This document shows positions 1 through 9,008 of a stretch of DNA of 37,083 bases, one piece after another. Below the pieces are notes generated by a model. That model searched no databases and was not told the origin of the DNA. It saw only the letters and a list, made by a program, of their open reading frames with translations. Source of the stretch: Lentisphaerota bacterium (GTDB taxonomy: Bacteria; Verrucomicrobiota; Lentisphaeria; Oligosphaerales; JABHEG01). The stretch spans positions 1 through 37,083 of the forward strand of contig JABHEG010000370.1 in the NCBI GenBank assembly GCA_018676675.1, given 5' to 3'. Position 1 is the stretch's first letter; every line of letters starts with the position of its first letter. A program made the translations under genes and the position numbers.

Positions 1-85
1 CCTTACTTGCTGGCTTGCACTGTTCGGCGCCCACCTGAGACACTGCCAATATAGCGCTAACCGCCTGCGCCGCAACAGGTGCCAT
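1..85 (-). other. Possible 5' end of a gene running off the left edge
   Basis: Reading the minus strand from an ATG at 85 gives 28 open codons to the window edge, beginning MAPVAAQAVSAILAVS. The short hydrophobic stretch could be a leader. There is no clear ribosome binding site in front of the ATG, and an overlapping ATG at 90 opens a different frame. Nothing identifies a family, so this may simply be intergenic DNA downstream of the esterase gene. Confidence 0.15.
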
Positions 86-112
86 GGCATTCTGCCCGCT
101 TAAGTTGACGGC

Positions 113-140
113 ATTGCCGGCGGGGGGGCGTGCGGCCTAC
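113..140. repeat. Diverged copy of GC-rich repeat family A
   Basis: This 28-bp stretch resembles the core of the repeat found many times between 2601 and 2973 (ATGCC, a CCGG/GGG run, then CGTGCGGCCTAC). It ends one base before the complement of the esterase stop codon at 141-143, so in the minus-strand transcript it begins directly behind that stop. It has several mismatches to the other copies. Confidence 0.5.
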
Positions 141-2321
141 TTACGGCAGAACGAACACTTTGAACTCAGCTCGAGCAATCGTCTTGCCACTGGAGGTGAA
201 GGTCCAGTCGCGCGTCTTGCCCTCGGAATTGCCGATACCTACATCGTTTCCGGCTCCGCTACCAAAGCGGTTGAAGCAGATGATGGCGTGCTTCTCCTGC
301 CAATTGTGAATCTGCATGCAGCCGTAACCGGGGGACTTGTCAGGCGACATCTGGTCGCCGAAGTCGAGCACGCCTGCGTCGGCGTTGGTGATTTTGGCAG
401 CGTTGTTTCCGCCATAGTTGCAGTCCCAAAACTCGATATTGCAGCCCTCGGCGAATGTCCCTTCGGTCACATTCGGCGAATTCGTCTTGACGACGGCGTT
501 CGTCACTTTGAGCTGGAAACGCGCCCCGCTGGCCTTACTCGGAACGCCAATTTTGGCCACATCATCCGTGAACGGGTCCATGGAAACAAACGCATAAGTT
601 ACCTTCGCACCCATTCTCTGCAGAGCCATGAAATAGGCTACCTTCTTGAACGGTCCCTTGACCTGTTCTGAGTTATCCACGTCATAGAGAAACCGCGTGT
701 TCCCATCAGCAAGACGTGAGGCGATCGGGTTCCAACCATAGACAAGCTTGTACTGCTTGGCTTCCTCGGGACACAGTTTGGCGAAGGCGTCGAACTTCGG
801 GATGAACCGGAATGGGGAAGCGGGAAGCCCACCGGCATTCGCCAAATTGACGCCCACAGGGTTGTTGGCCCAGGCATAGTGCAGCATCACCGCTTCTTTC
901 ACCGTTGGGGCACTTACCACCACGGTGTCCTCACCTTGAATCACGGCATCCGCTCTGACCGCCACCCCGTTCATTCCGGTGAGCGCGAACCCCACGATGT
1001 CGCCGCCGCCTTTGACCGCCAGGGGAGCACCACCGGTGTCAAAGGTTACGTACGCCTTGCCCCCGCGGAATTCGCAGGTCTCGTAGACAGGACCACACCA
1101 GGCAAACCCGGTCTTGCCGTAGGTCTTGTGCAGAGCCACACGAGCCAAACGGTCACCGACATCCTGCTTGTTCTTGGGATGGATGTCCTTTTCGTCGCCG
1201 ACATCGATCGTGATGGCCATACCCGTGTTGGGGACCTCCTTGGCGGTGTTCATGAACGACTCGCGAATGTCTGGCCAACCACCGTTTTCGACCGGGCTCT
1301 TCCAAGGGGCCTTGAAGTTGGGAAGCTGGACGAAGTAGTAGGGGAAATCATAGCCCCACAGTTGACGCCAGGCCGTGATCTTGCGTTCCATCTGGACGCG
1401 GTAGTGCTTGCCGCGGCCGGCATTGCCCTCGCCCTGATACCAGATCGTGCCGCGGATGGCGAACGGAACGATGGGGTTGATCATCCCATTGAACAGGTTG
1501 GCCGGGTGGTTGCGGTCTTTGCGCGGTTGCCCCGGAGCTCGTGGACGCCGCGGCGCCTTGCCCTGTTTGCCGCCTTTGTGCCACTCGCCCCAAGCCTTTC
1601 TATCGATCGCGTACTGCTCCGTGGCCTTGACCGGATCGTAGACCTTGTCCCGTTGGTCCCAGGATGCTCTGATGGTCTGCACAACCGGATCGTCCTTCTG
1701 TACGTCCCACGGCGTCCAAGCCTCGATAACGGTGCCACCCCAGGAGGAGTTGATCAGGCCGATGGGGATGTCAAGATTCTGGTAGAGCTTGCGTCCGAAG
1801 AAGTAGCCGGCGGCGGTAAAACTGCCCACGTTGGCAGGGGAGCACGGGGCCCAGGGGGTCACTTTGCAGTTGTCCTGCGGCTCGACTGCCGGCACCAAGT
1901 GAACCTTGAACAGGCGGATCTTCGGGTAAGTCGCCGCCGCCATCTCCTCCTTGGCATTGTTGGAACTGCCCACGGTCATTCCCATGTTCGATTGCCCGGA
2001 GCAGAGCCAGACCTCGCCCGAGAGCACCTCTTTGTACTCAATCGTGTTCTTGCCTCGGACGGTAACAGTGAACGGGCCGCCGGCACCCGGTGTCTTGACC
2101 CCGACCTTCCACGTGCCGTCGTCTCCTGTGACCGTGCTCGCCGATTTCCCCCACGACCCCGTGACCGTGACCTTCTCTCCAGCATCAGCCCAGCCCCAGA
2201 ACGGCGCTTCGGTATCGCGCTGAAGAACCATGTTGTCGCTGAAAATGGACGCCAGCTTGACGTCTGCCCTCACGGCGGTGATCAGAACGGTTACTCCCAA
2301 GACCCAAGCGAAGCGCCTCAT
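141..2321 (-). CDS. Secreted sialate O-acetylesterase-like protein (SASA family)
   Basis: The 726-residue product begins with a signal peptide (about 1-19, ending near AVRA). The motif GQSNM at 109-113 places the nucleophile serine at 111. WYQGEGN follows at about 294-300, and the DxH pair of the SGNH/SASA fold is visible in DEKDIHP (Asp379, His381). The family removes O-acetyl groups from sialic acid or other acetylated glycans outside the cytoplasm. After about residue 510 there is an extension of roughly 200 residues without a recognised domain, rich in Asn/Gly and aromatic residues, possibly a binding module. The ATG start is supported by GGAGG eight bases upstream. It is the last gene in a minus-strand series but is separated from the preceding gene by 691 bp of repeats, so it may have its own promoter. 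The fold is clear; the exact substrate is not. Confidence 0.88.
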   Translation of the reverse strand: MRRFAWVLGVTVLITAVRADVKLASIFSDNMVLQRDTEAPFWGWADAGEKVTVTGSWGKSASTVTGDDGTWKVGVKTPGAGGPFTVTVRGKNTIEYKEVLSGEVWLCSGQSNMGMTVGSSNNAKEEMAAATYPKIRLFKVHLVPAVEPQDNCKVTPWAPCSPANVGSFTAAGYFFGRKLYQNLDIPIGLINSSWGGTVIEAWTPWDVQKDDPVVQTIRASWDQRDKVYDPVKATEQYAIDRKAWGEWHKGGKQGKAPRRPRAPGQPRKDRNHPANLFNGMINPIVPFAIRGTIWYQGEGNAGRGKHYRVQMERKITAWRQLWGYDFPYYFVQLPNFKAPWKSPVENGGWPDIRESFMNTAKEVPNTGMAITIDVGDEKDIHPKNKQDVGDRLARVALHKTYGKTGFAWCGPVYETCEFRGGKAYVTFDTGGAPLAVKGGGDIVGFALTGMNGVAVRADAVIQGEDTVVVSAPTVKEAVMLHYAWANNPVGVNLANAGGLPASPFRFIPKFDAFAKLCPEEAKQYKLVYGWNPIASRLADGNTRFLYDVDNSEQVKGPFKKVAYFMALQRMGAKVTYAFVSMDPFTDDVAKIGVPSKASGARFQLKVTNAVVKTNSPNVTEGTFAEGCNIEFWDCNYGGNNAAKITNADAGVLDFGDQMSPDKSPGYGCMQIHNWQEKHAIICFNRFGSGAGNDVGIGNSEGKTRDWTFTSSGKTIARAEFKVFVLP

Positions 2322-3012
2322 GCAATCATCCTCCGATTACCACGTGTCACAGATGCAAAGACGCATTGTAAGGGATGTGAAGGGTATGGTCAAGGTGAGA
2401 CGGAGTAGTGTCTGGTCCCCAGGCCCCCCTCCTGGGGCCGCCGAGCACCACCTCGGCATTGCCTTCTGCCTTCCTGGAGGGCGTGTCGTCCCCGACCGCC
2501 GTGCCTCAGGTTCTGGGCCTGTAAGACGGTCGCTGCGAACATTGACCCTCCAAGGGTGAACGGTTTTCCTGGAGGGCGTGTCGTCTCCGACCGCCCCAGC
2601 AGAAGATGCCGCCCGGAGGGCCGTGCGGCCTACTACAGAGGGCCGGTGCCTCCATTGCTCTCCCCTGGATGCCCGAGGGCCACCTTGAAGCGGTCGCCCT
2701 TCTGTCCTCCTGGAGGGCGTGCCTGGCCTCCGTAGCCACTTCGGCGAAGGAGGGTCGTCCCCGACCGCCACAGCAGAAGATGCCGCCCGGAGGGCCGTTC
2801 GGCGTACCAGCAAGAGATGCCGCCCGGAGGGCCGTTCGGCGTACCAGCAAGAGATGCCGCTCGGAGGGCCGTGCGGCGTACCTTGGCATGGTGGTCTTCT
2901 GTCTTCCTGGAGGGCGTGTCGTCCCCGACCGCCGTGGCAGAAGATGCCGCCCGGAGGGCCGTTCGGCGTACCAGGAGAGGATGCCGCCCGCGCTTCTTGT
3001 ACGGCGGATGGC
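2322..3012. repeat. 691-bp gene-free field of GC-rich repeats (family A)
   Basis: No ORF here looks coding; those that exist translate the repeats in several frames. Two alternating units recur. Unit 1 (about 30 bp, TTCCTGGAGGGCGTGTCGTC followed by CCCGACCGCC) occurs at 2471-2500, 2566-2595 and 2904-2933, with degenerate copies near 2706 and 2752. Unit 2 (containing GATGCCGCCCGGAGGGCCGT and ending GGCGTACCAG or GGCCTAC) occurs at 2601-2633, three times in tandem at 2778-2882, and at 2942-2973, with a broken copy at 2977-3016 running into the stop codon of the next gene. The core CCC-GGA-GGG flanked by GCCG and CGGC can fold into a hairpin. The ribosome binding site of the esterase gene lies at the left end. 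Confidence 0.85.
2778..2882. repeat. 37-bp tandem repeat, about 2.8 copies
   Basis: Starts of the unit fall at 2778, 2815 and 2852, an exact 37-bp period. The first two copies are identical across the whole unit. The third differs in a few bases (CGCTCGGAGG, GTGCGGCG) and is cut short. The absence of distinct spacers between the copies argues against a CRISPR array. Confidence 0.9.
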
Positions 3013-6000
3013 CTACTTTGGCAAGACCCCGCGCGCCTTGAAGTTCACGGTGACCTTGCGCCCTTTGATGATCTTGATGCCCTGGGTCACTCGGTGATCG
3101 TGGGATGTTCTCGCCATGCATTCCCCCGAAGCGGCCAGTTCAGGCTTCCTGACCACGCCGGCTTCCCCGGGGCCAACCGTCTCAAAGCGTTCGTCCAGCA
3201 CACAGTTCCAGCCCGGGATTTTTCCTCCGTCGCCGATCGTCTCGAAGTCACCGTTCACCAATTCGGCTCCCTGGACGCGGAAATCGTCGTAGTACGTCCA
3301 AACCAGGGGGGTGGCGCCGAGAGATTGCGTCCCCATGACTTCAAGCCTAACGGTTGCGTCCGCCTTTGGCATGAACTCGAACTGGCACTCTTGCCATTGA
3401 TCTGCTCGGGCGGCCCCAAAAGCCGCGACCAGACGGTTCCATTTCCTGGCCCAACTCGGGGCTGTGGCCCCCGTTCCGGGCTCCATGCTCAGGTTCTCGG
3501 CACCCCTTTCTCCCTGGACGTCGACGCGGATGGCAGAAGTGGGGAAAACGGGGATGAACGGAACGCTCCCGAACGCTTCAAGACATAGCGCATAGGCGCC
3601 ATCAACATTCCACGTGTCGGTGACAACTCGCTTCCGCCAACCGACCCAATGGTCACCTGTAGGCGTTCGCACCGTGATGTGAGCCAGGATTGGCCAGTTC
3701 GTCTCGCTGAAGTCGACACCCAGACCTGCCAGCGGGATCTGCCACTCGGCTGACCAGGCGCCCCTACCGAGTCGTGCGGCAGCGTAGACAACTCCCGCTC
3801 CGGCCAGAGCGGCAGAATCCTCGGCCAGGCCGCTGTCGGTCACGCTTTCGAACGAACCGTCGGCGTATCCACGCAGCACAACAGGTGTCATCCGTGCAGG
3901 AAGGTCCGCCGTCCGGGCTGGCGCAAGCGCGATCTCGACGCCATCATCTCGGCCCCACCGATGGCCGCGCGTCGCTTTACGCTTGGGGTCGATCGTGCTG
4001 TGAATGGCAACGTAGAGGTTGGCGGCGTCTGCATTCATCCACACGTGGCTTGTGAAAGGGGCTTCTCTCTCGTCTCGTCCCCATCTCACCACGCCCGTAG
4101 CCTCCGTCCTTTCTCCCCATTCGCCCGGAGCGAGATCACCGTCGATCACAGTCGGTGTTCTGACCGTCGGGACCGTGACCGGGATGGGTAGCCGTCCCTG
4201 GGCACGCGCCGACGGGGCCACGATGCGAGGCATCGGAGACACGTTGGGCCCGAACTTGACTGCCGGGGAGGCGCGACGCGGGTCGTCGTAGAGGCCGAAC
4301 GTCTCAAACGGGATGGGCTCAAAGCCGGGGACGGCGCTGAACACGGGGGCGTCAGGCCGAAGGCGCAGATCCAGCCGCTGCCGCTCCACGAAGCCGGGAC
4401 CGGCCTCCAGATCGACGTTGTTCTCGATCGTGCAGGTGTCTTTGATGTTCGCCTTGTCCGAGACCTTCAGTGTGCCGCTACCGGCGGAGGCGTTGTTCCG
4501 GAAGACGTTGCCATGCGAGCAGTGAGCCAGGATGGGATCTTCATCCATGGGGGCAAGTAGCCGCGGGTAGCGCTCACGCCAGAGATCACTCTTGAACAGG
4601 TCGAGCTTCTTGAACAGTTTGGTGAACTGGATGCTGTCCCGGGCCTTCTTCACGTTCGGGGCACAGAAGCTGTTGATGCCTCTGGTTGAGAGCATGAGGC
4701 CCGTGTTGCAGTTGATGGCCAGATTGTTCGTAACTGTGTGATCTCGGTTGCTCACCACAATCCCGGGCCCTTTGCAGGAGGAAACGATGTTGCCGTGGAT
4801 CGTGGTCCCGGTCGTCTGGTCATCCATATAGATGCCTTTGGTGGCGCTGTGCCCGGGCAGGGGCTCGCCCGTGGTGTGTATGAGGTTGTAGCGCAAAATG
4901 GTGCCGCGTTGGCTCCAGTCGTAGTGGCACGCGTAGATGGCCCCGGCATCGTTGGTATTCAGGCACACGTCATGGACAATGTTGTACTCCAACAGGTGAT
5001 CGTTACCCTTGAAAAAGAGGGCTTGGTGCTGTGCTTGGTAGACCAGATTGTGGCGAATCGTGTTGCCGACGCCGTAGATCGCGGCGGCCGGTCGGTAGGT
5101 GTTGACGATCAGGCCAAAGTGGTGGATGTGGTTGTTCTCAATCACATGGTTCCCGGGCGTCAACGATTCATACACGCCTCCTCGCGCGATCACCCCGCCC
5201 TCCCCGAGGTCGTGGAAGTCACATCCAAAGACCGTTCCGTCGGTGCCTCCATCGAACTCGATCGCGGTGCTGCCAAGATGTCGCAGTGTGCAGCCGGAGA
5301 CGGTTACCCCCGTCGTGTTCTTGAAGACCAACGCCCGTTCACGACACGCCTCGAACACCAATCCCTCGAACCGGATGCTCGAGATGCCCGTCCCAATGAC
5401 CAGGCCGTCGCAGGACGCCAGAGTCACCGGTGCGGTCTCTGGTTTGGCCTGTGGCCAGAGATAGAGGCGCCGGGTCGTGCGATCAACCACCCACTCGCCC
5501 GGACGATCGATCTCGCTGATCGCATTGAAGGCGTAGAATGGTCGCCCATGCTTGTAGCCGAAGTGGTGAGATTTCGGATCGAGGAGTGAAATCGTCTTCT
5601 CCTGGAGATCAATGGCTTTCAAACGCATCTTCTGATCGGCCCAGGCGTGGAACCAAAGGCCGTCGAACCACAGGTCCGGTTCATCCACCCAGCGCTTGAG
5701 GCGCTCGTCCTCGAAACGGAAGATCCCATCGCTGTAGCAAACCCCCACATGCCCTCTCTCCCAGCTGTTCCCAAGGCATTCCCCCATATTCGTGTAAGTG
5801 TTGTTGGGCCAACGGGCCACTGGAAGCCGTCTCTCCTCCTGGAACAGTGCCAGAGGAAACTCGCGTTTGCCGCGGTATCCACACCCCCCGTTGGCAAAGC
5901 CCGGAATCTCCTCAAGGAGTGTGCCGGGGATCTCGGCGCACACGACGTTTGCCCCGGCTTTTGAGTCGAGGCGATCGACGATGGTCGGATCTGACACGGA

Positions 6001-6393
6001 TTGCCAGGTCGTGATCGTCTCTCCCCCAGAGATCGTGGCGGTGCCGCGTCTCTGAGCTCGGTAGATGATCGGTGCGTCCGTGCCGGAGTCCTCGGCCATC
6101 AGCTCGAACACGTTCGTCCGTCGATGGACTCCCGGCGTGAGCTCGACAACGACGCCGTCGCTCGGGAAGGCGCCCGTTGCCTTGAGCTCACGAATGGCGT
6201 CCCGGGCGCGTTCAAGTGTTCGAAACGGCCCGTCTGTCTTGCTCAACAACCGTTTGCCGGCTCGAGTCCCGGACCACGTGTCGTTGCCGTTGGGGGAAAC
6301 GAATAGGTGCAGAGGTGCGGCGTAGGCGCAGAACGCGCAAGCGTACGACGCGAGGAAGGCGACAACAGGTAGGTGACGAACGGCGGCGTTCAT
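3013..6393 (-). CDS. Secreted right-handed beta-helix protein with C-terminal carbohydrate-binding modules
   Basis: The 1126-residue product starts with a signal peptide (about 1-26, ending CAYAA). It continues with LFVSPNGNDTWSGT and DGPFRTLERARDAI, an opening typical of secreted parallel beta-helix glycan enzymes such as the GH141-like and polysaccharide-lyase-like groups. Short repeating turns consistent with the helix run from about 340 to 590. A CBM9-like (DOMON-type) module begins near residue 748 with VIDGDLAPGEW. A last beta-rich domain (about 980-1126) resembles CBM4/9-type binding modules. The start ATG follows a purine-rich GAGAGAGAA. It lies 24 bp behind the DUF4838 gene and is almost certainly cotranscribed with it. 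Its stop codon is embedded in the edge of the repeat field. I cannot tell whether it is a hydrolase or a lyase. Confidence 0.85.
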   Translation of the reverse strand: MNAAVRHLPVVAFLASYACAFCAYAAPLHLFVSPNGNDTWSGTRAGKRLLSKTDGPFRTLERARDAIRELKATGAFPSDGVVVELTPGVHRRTNVFELMAEDSGTDAPIIYRAQRRGTATISGGETITTWQSVSDPTIVDRLDSKAGANVVCAEIPGTLLEEIPGFANGGCGYRGKREFPLALFQEERRLPVARWPNNTYTNMGECLGNSWERGHVGVCYSDGIFRFEDERLKRWVDEPDLWFDGLWFHAWADQKMRLKAIDLQEKTISLLDPKSHHFGYKHGRPFYAFNAISEIDRPGEWVVDRTTRRLYLWPQAKPETAPVTLASCDGLVIGTGISSIRFEGLVFEACRERALVFKNTTGVTVSGCTLRHLGSTAIEFDGGTDGTVFGCDFHDLGEGGVIARGGVYESLTPGNHVIENNHIHHFGLIVNTYRPAAAIYGVGNTIRHNLVYQAQHQALFFKGNDHLLEYNIVHDVCLNTNDAGAIYACHYDWSQRGTILRYNLIHTTGEPLPGHSATKGIYMDDQTTGTTIHGNIVSSCKGPGIVVSNRDHTVTNNLAINCNTGLMLSTRGINSFCAPNVKKARDSIQFTKLFKKLDLFKSDLWRERYPRLLAPMDEDPILAHCSHGNVFRNNASAGSGTLKVSDKANIKDTCTIENNVDLEAGPGFVERQRLDLRLRPDAPVFSAVPGFEPIPFETFGLYDDPRRASPAVKFGPNVSPMPRIVAPSARAQGRLPIPVTVPTVRTPTVIDGDLAPGEWGERTEATGVVRWGRDEREAPFTSHVWMNADAANLYVAIHSTIDPKRKATRGHRWGRDDGVEIALAPARTADLPARMTPVVLRGYADGSFESVTDSGLAEDSAALAGAGVVYAAARLGRGAWSAEWQIPLAGLGVDFSETNWPILAHITVRTPTGDHWVGWRKRVVTDTWNVDGAYALCLEAFGSVPFIPVFPTSAIRVDVQGERGAENLSMEPGTGATAPSWARKWNRLVAAFGAARADQWQECQFEFMPKADATVRLEVMGTQSLGATPLVWTYYDDFRVQGAELVNGDFETIGDGGKIPGWNCVLDERFETVGPGEAGVVRKPELAASGECMARTSHDHRVTQGIKIIKGRKVTVNFKARGVLPK

Positions 6394-6417
6394 TGGCGTT
6401 CTCTCTCTGTAGGTGCG

Positions 6418-8940
6418 CTACTGCTCAAACTGAAATCGGGCAAACATGCCGGGGTTGTGAAAACGGCCCCGCATGATGGGGTTGATGGAGCTGAACATGT
6501 CCTTGGTGCCGTGAGCTGTGAAACGCGTCAAGCAGACGTTCCCACGCACGTCCAGATCAACGGTGGCCCCCTCCTTCAGCCCCAGTGCGGCGAGAGGCAG
6601 ACCGAGCTCCAGCCTCCAGGCACCGTCCTCCACCTCCACCCGGATGTCCGCCCTGCTGTCCCACGACGTGTCCGGGGGTTCGCCCGGGGCTGGATAGAGG
6701 TGTTGAACGACCTCGCCTCGCATGTTGACCATCAGCCAATGGTAGATCTCGTCCTCCTGAGTCGCATCCAGGAAGATCTCCACGTAGTCGACCTTTCCCT
6801 GGCGTTCCAGCATATCCCGGGCCTCTCCGTGAGTGATGTCGCAGGCAACATACAGGTGACCGTCACGATAGCGTGTCCGCACGCGCCCCGGCTGTCGCGT
6901 ACCCTTTCCGTCCACGTTGTTCCGGAAATGCTTGCCGCCTGTACGCAACCACTCTTTCTCATCGATCCTCCCGTCCACCACAATGGGACGCTTCCCTCTG
7001 CGCACCAAAACGATGTCGGCGCCCTTGTCACGAAGGGCTTTGACGTCAGACACATACACCTGCCGCTGGGCCTCCATGGCTCCCAGGAAGCGGCGAGAGA
7101 TGCGCTCGATACGGGGTCCGTACTCAGTCCCCTTGGCAACCGTAAGCGCTTGATTCAGGAGCATTCGGTAGCGGGTCAGCGTCGCACTGTCGAAGTGGAC
7201 TTCCCAAATCGCCACGGCATCGGCCCGAGCGGATGCCAGTGCCACGCAGCGCTCCTCTACATCATCGAAGAAGACCGCCATCGGCTCTGCCGCAGGCCCA
7301 TAGAAACTGCGATGGTAGTCCGCCAGCAAGGCATCGACATCAGCCCGGGGGTCCCACATCAGACGAGAATAGACGTAACGATTGACGTGGTCGAACATGA
7401 TGTTATCAAAGTCATTCTGCATGAACATGTAGCGCCCATGTTTGGCCAGATCTCGGAAGACCGTTGACGCATGCCGTGGCAGTACCATCGGCACCCCCTT
7501 CAAGCTGCCCTGATTGTGACGGAAGAGCGAGTAATGCCAGAAGAGCATCGGTTGCTTGCTCATCCTGGACCAGCGTTCGATCAGGTCAAGGAACTCAGCG
7601 TAGCGTTTGGGGTTGGCCGACATACTCATCCTGCTGCACCCGGACAGGGCCGCTATACCCACAACCACATTATCGGGCAACGAGGTCACGCTCTGGGGAA
7701 TCTCCCAGTACGTTTGGTAGGCGAGACAGGTGAGAACCTTGTCCGGAAAACGGGGTTTGACGGCCCTTGCCACCCGCTCAATGAACTGCCAGACATAGTC
7801 AGAATGCCGGTGTGGGAACGGCATGTCTTCGTGCAGGAAGCGTTGGCTCTCGGGCGAGTAATCGACGCGGAGTCCGTCGTTGGGCAAAAGCGAAAAGGAA
7901 TCGCCATAGCAGCTCGCTGGATCCCACCCTCGATTGAGCTCGAATTTCTCATGCGATCGCAGGCCTCGCGCTTCCGCGGGTTGCCCGCTGAAGTAGGCCT
8001 CGATGTCATTCAGCGTTTCCTCGAACACCCCTGGGCTCGTGTAGTTGAGATAGTGGCGCTGCTTCCTTCCGCCGGTCATGCGCTTGCCGTCTCTCTGGAG
8101 TGCGAAATAGTCCGGATGTTCAGCCGCAAACCGACGTGACCATTGCTGCCGGTGTGGACGGTGATTGAAGGCCATGTGTCGCGACGAGCTCCGCATGCGT
8201 ACCATCCAGAGCCGTTGGTTACGCCCGTGCCAGCCTAGCTCGTTGTATTCGTCCAGCTTGAACACCCCCATCTTGAGGTATCTCGGGCTGGGAAAGATGA
8301 TGCGTTGGTTCATGCGCAGCAGGAAATGGGGCTCTTCGCGGACATCCAGTGCCGGTAGCGCGATGTCACCGGTCTTGGGCACGACCATCCCCGCATCGCC
8401 GGGGAAAAACCAACGCACCCCGAGCCGTTCCAGTAGATCGTAGGCCCCGTGTAGCGTTCCGCGCTCGAAATCCCAGGCCAGATCGCCCCATGCTCTCACG
8501 CGGTCCGTGCCGCTGGCGTTGTCCGGCAAGGGCCCATCGAACACGGAAAACAGGATTTTGGACCGACCTCCGCGGTCATCCTTGCCGGCTACGTACAAGC
8601 GTTGCCCGATCGTCTTCAGCACATAGCCATCACGTGTCAGGCCGTCGATTGAGACTCCGGCTTGCTTGGCGAGATCCTCGCCCAAGACGATCGCAGGGGT
8701 TGCCTTAGGAACGGCCCACACAATCGCGAACTCCGCACCGGTAACTCGATCGAGGAAGCGTTTGAGCTCTTCGGCTGCAAACCGCACAGGGCTTGGGGCA
8801 TCTGCCGGAGCCACAATCACAGCCCGGGGCGTCCCGTTGGCCGCGATGGTGATCGCATCAAGGTTGGCGGCAGGGAACGTGGCGGCCAGAGCAAGGAGAA
8901 CTCCTGTGCTCACGGAGGCAGCATGCGGATGGCATCTCAC
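6418..8940 (-). CDS. Secreted DUF4838 protein with GH20/GH67-like N-terminal domain and CBM9-like C-terminus
   Basis: I place the start at a GTG at 8940, because AGGAG stands eight bases upstream and the product then begins with a proper signal peptide (MRCHPHAASVSTGVLLALAA). The longer frame begins at a TTG at 9006 and only adds polar residues ahead of the leader. The 840-residue product has an N-terminal domain typical of alpha-glucuronidase/GH20-like proteins (RFAAEELKRFLDRVTG, then GAYDLLERLGVRWFFPGD). DUF4838 follows, with FWHYSLFRHNQG and a tract around MQNDFDN. From about 650 there is a CBM9-like module starting RPIVVDGRIDEKEW. DUF4838 proteins are secreted and occur in glycan-degradation loci; their reaction is not established. 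It sits between the MttB-like gene (68 bp) and the beta-helix gene (24 bp). Confidence 0.85.
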   Translation of the reverse strand: MRCHPHAASVSTGVLLALAATFPAANLDAITIAANGTPRAVIVAPADAPSPVRFAAEELKRFLDRVTGAEFAIVWAVPKATPAIVLGEDLAKQAGVSIDGLTRDGYVLKTIGQRLYVAGKDDRGGRSKILFSVFDGPLPDNASGTDRVRAWGDLAWDFERGTLHGAYDLLERLGVRWFFPGDAGMVVPKTGDIALPALDVREEPHFLLRMNQRIIFPSPRYLKMGVFKLDEYNELGWHGRNQRLWMVRMRSSSRHMAFNHRPHRQQWSRRFAAEHPDYFALQRDGKRMTGGRKQRHYLNYTSPGVFEETLNDIEAYFSGQPAEARGLRSHEKFELNRGWDPASCYGDSFSLLPNDGLRVDYSPESQRFLHEDMPFPHRHSDYVWQFIERVARAVKPRFPDKVLTCLAYQTYWEIPQSVTSLPDNVVVGIAALSGCSRMSMSANPKRYAEFLDLIERWSRMSKQPMLFWHYSLFRHNQGSLKGVPMVLPRHASTVFRDLAKHGRYMFMQNDFDNIMFDHVNRYVYSRLMWDPRADVDALLADYHRSFYGPAAEPMAVFFDDVEERCVALASARADAVAIWEVHFDSATLTRYRMLLNQALTVAKGTEYGPRIERISRRFLGAMEAQRQVYVSDVKALRDKGADIVLVRRGKRPIVVDGRIDEKEWLRTGGKHFRNNVDGKGTRQPGRVRTRYRDGHLYVACDITHGEARDMLERQGKVDYVEIFLDATQEDEIYHWLMVNMRGEVVQHLYPAPGEPPDTSWDSRADIRVEVEDGAWRLELGLPLAALGLKEGATVDLDVRGNVCLTRFTAHGTKDMFSSINPIMRGRFHNPGMFARFQFEQ

Positions 8941-9008
8941 GGAGAATTCTCCTGTTCTGTCCTGGCTCAACTTCCTGGCAAGAGAGGGGACACCCCGAAT
9001 GCCCAACC

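Noticed and set aside
879..2408. Long plus-strand open frame opposite the esterase gene
   Set aside because: It mirrors a well-recognised coding gene on the other strand, has no domain-like sequence and reflects high GC at third positions. The same applies to long antisense frames at 4738-5589, 6373-7467, 23833-25584, 27164-28114, 29441-30634, 32043-33074 and 35099-36715.
2778..2882. CRISPR array
   Set aside because: The 37-bp period leaves no variable spacers; the whole unit repeats, and there are no cas genes nearby.
2606..3121. Several overlapping open frames in the repeat field
   Set aside because: They translate the same GC-rich repeats in different frames and strands (ARRAVRRT, PPGGPFGVP); none has a leader, a ribosome binding site or non-repeat sequence.
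8941..9006. TTG start for the DUF4838 gene
   Set aside because: It would place 22 polar residues before the signal peptide and has no ribosome binding site, while the GTG at 8940 has AGGAG at the right distance.
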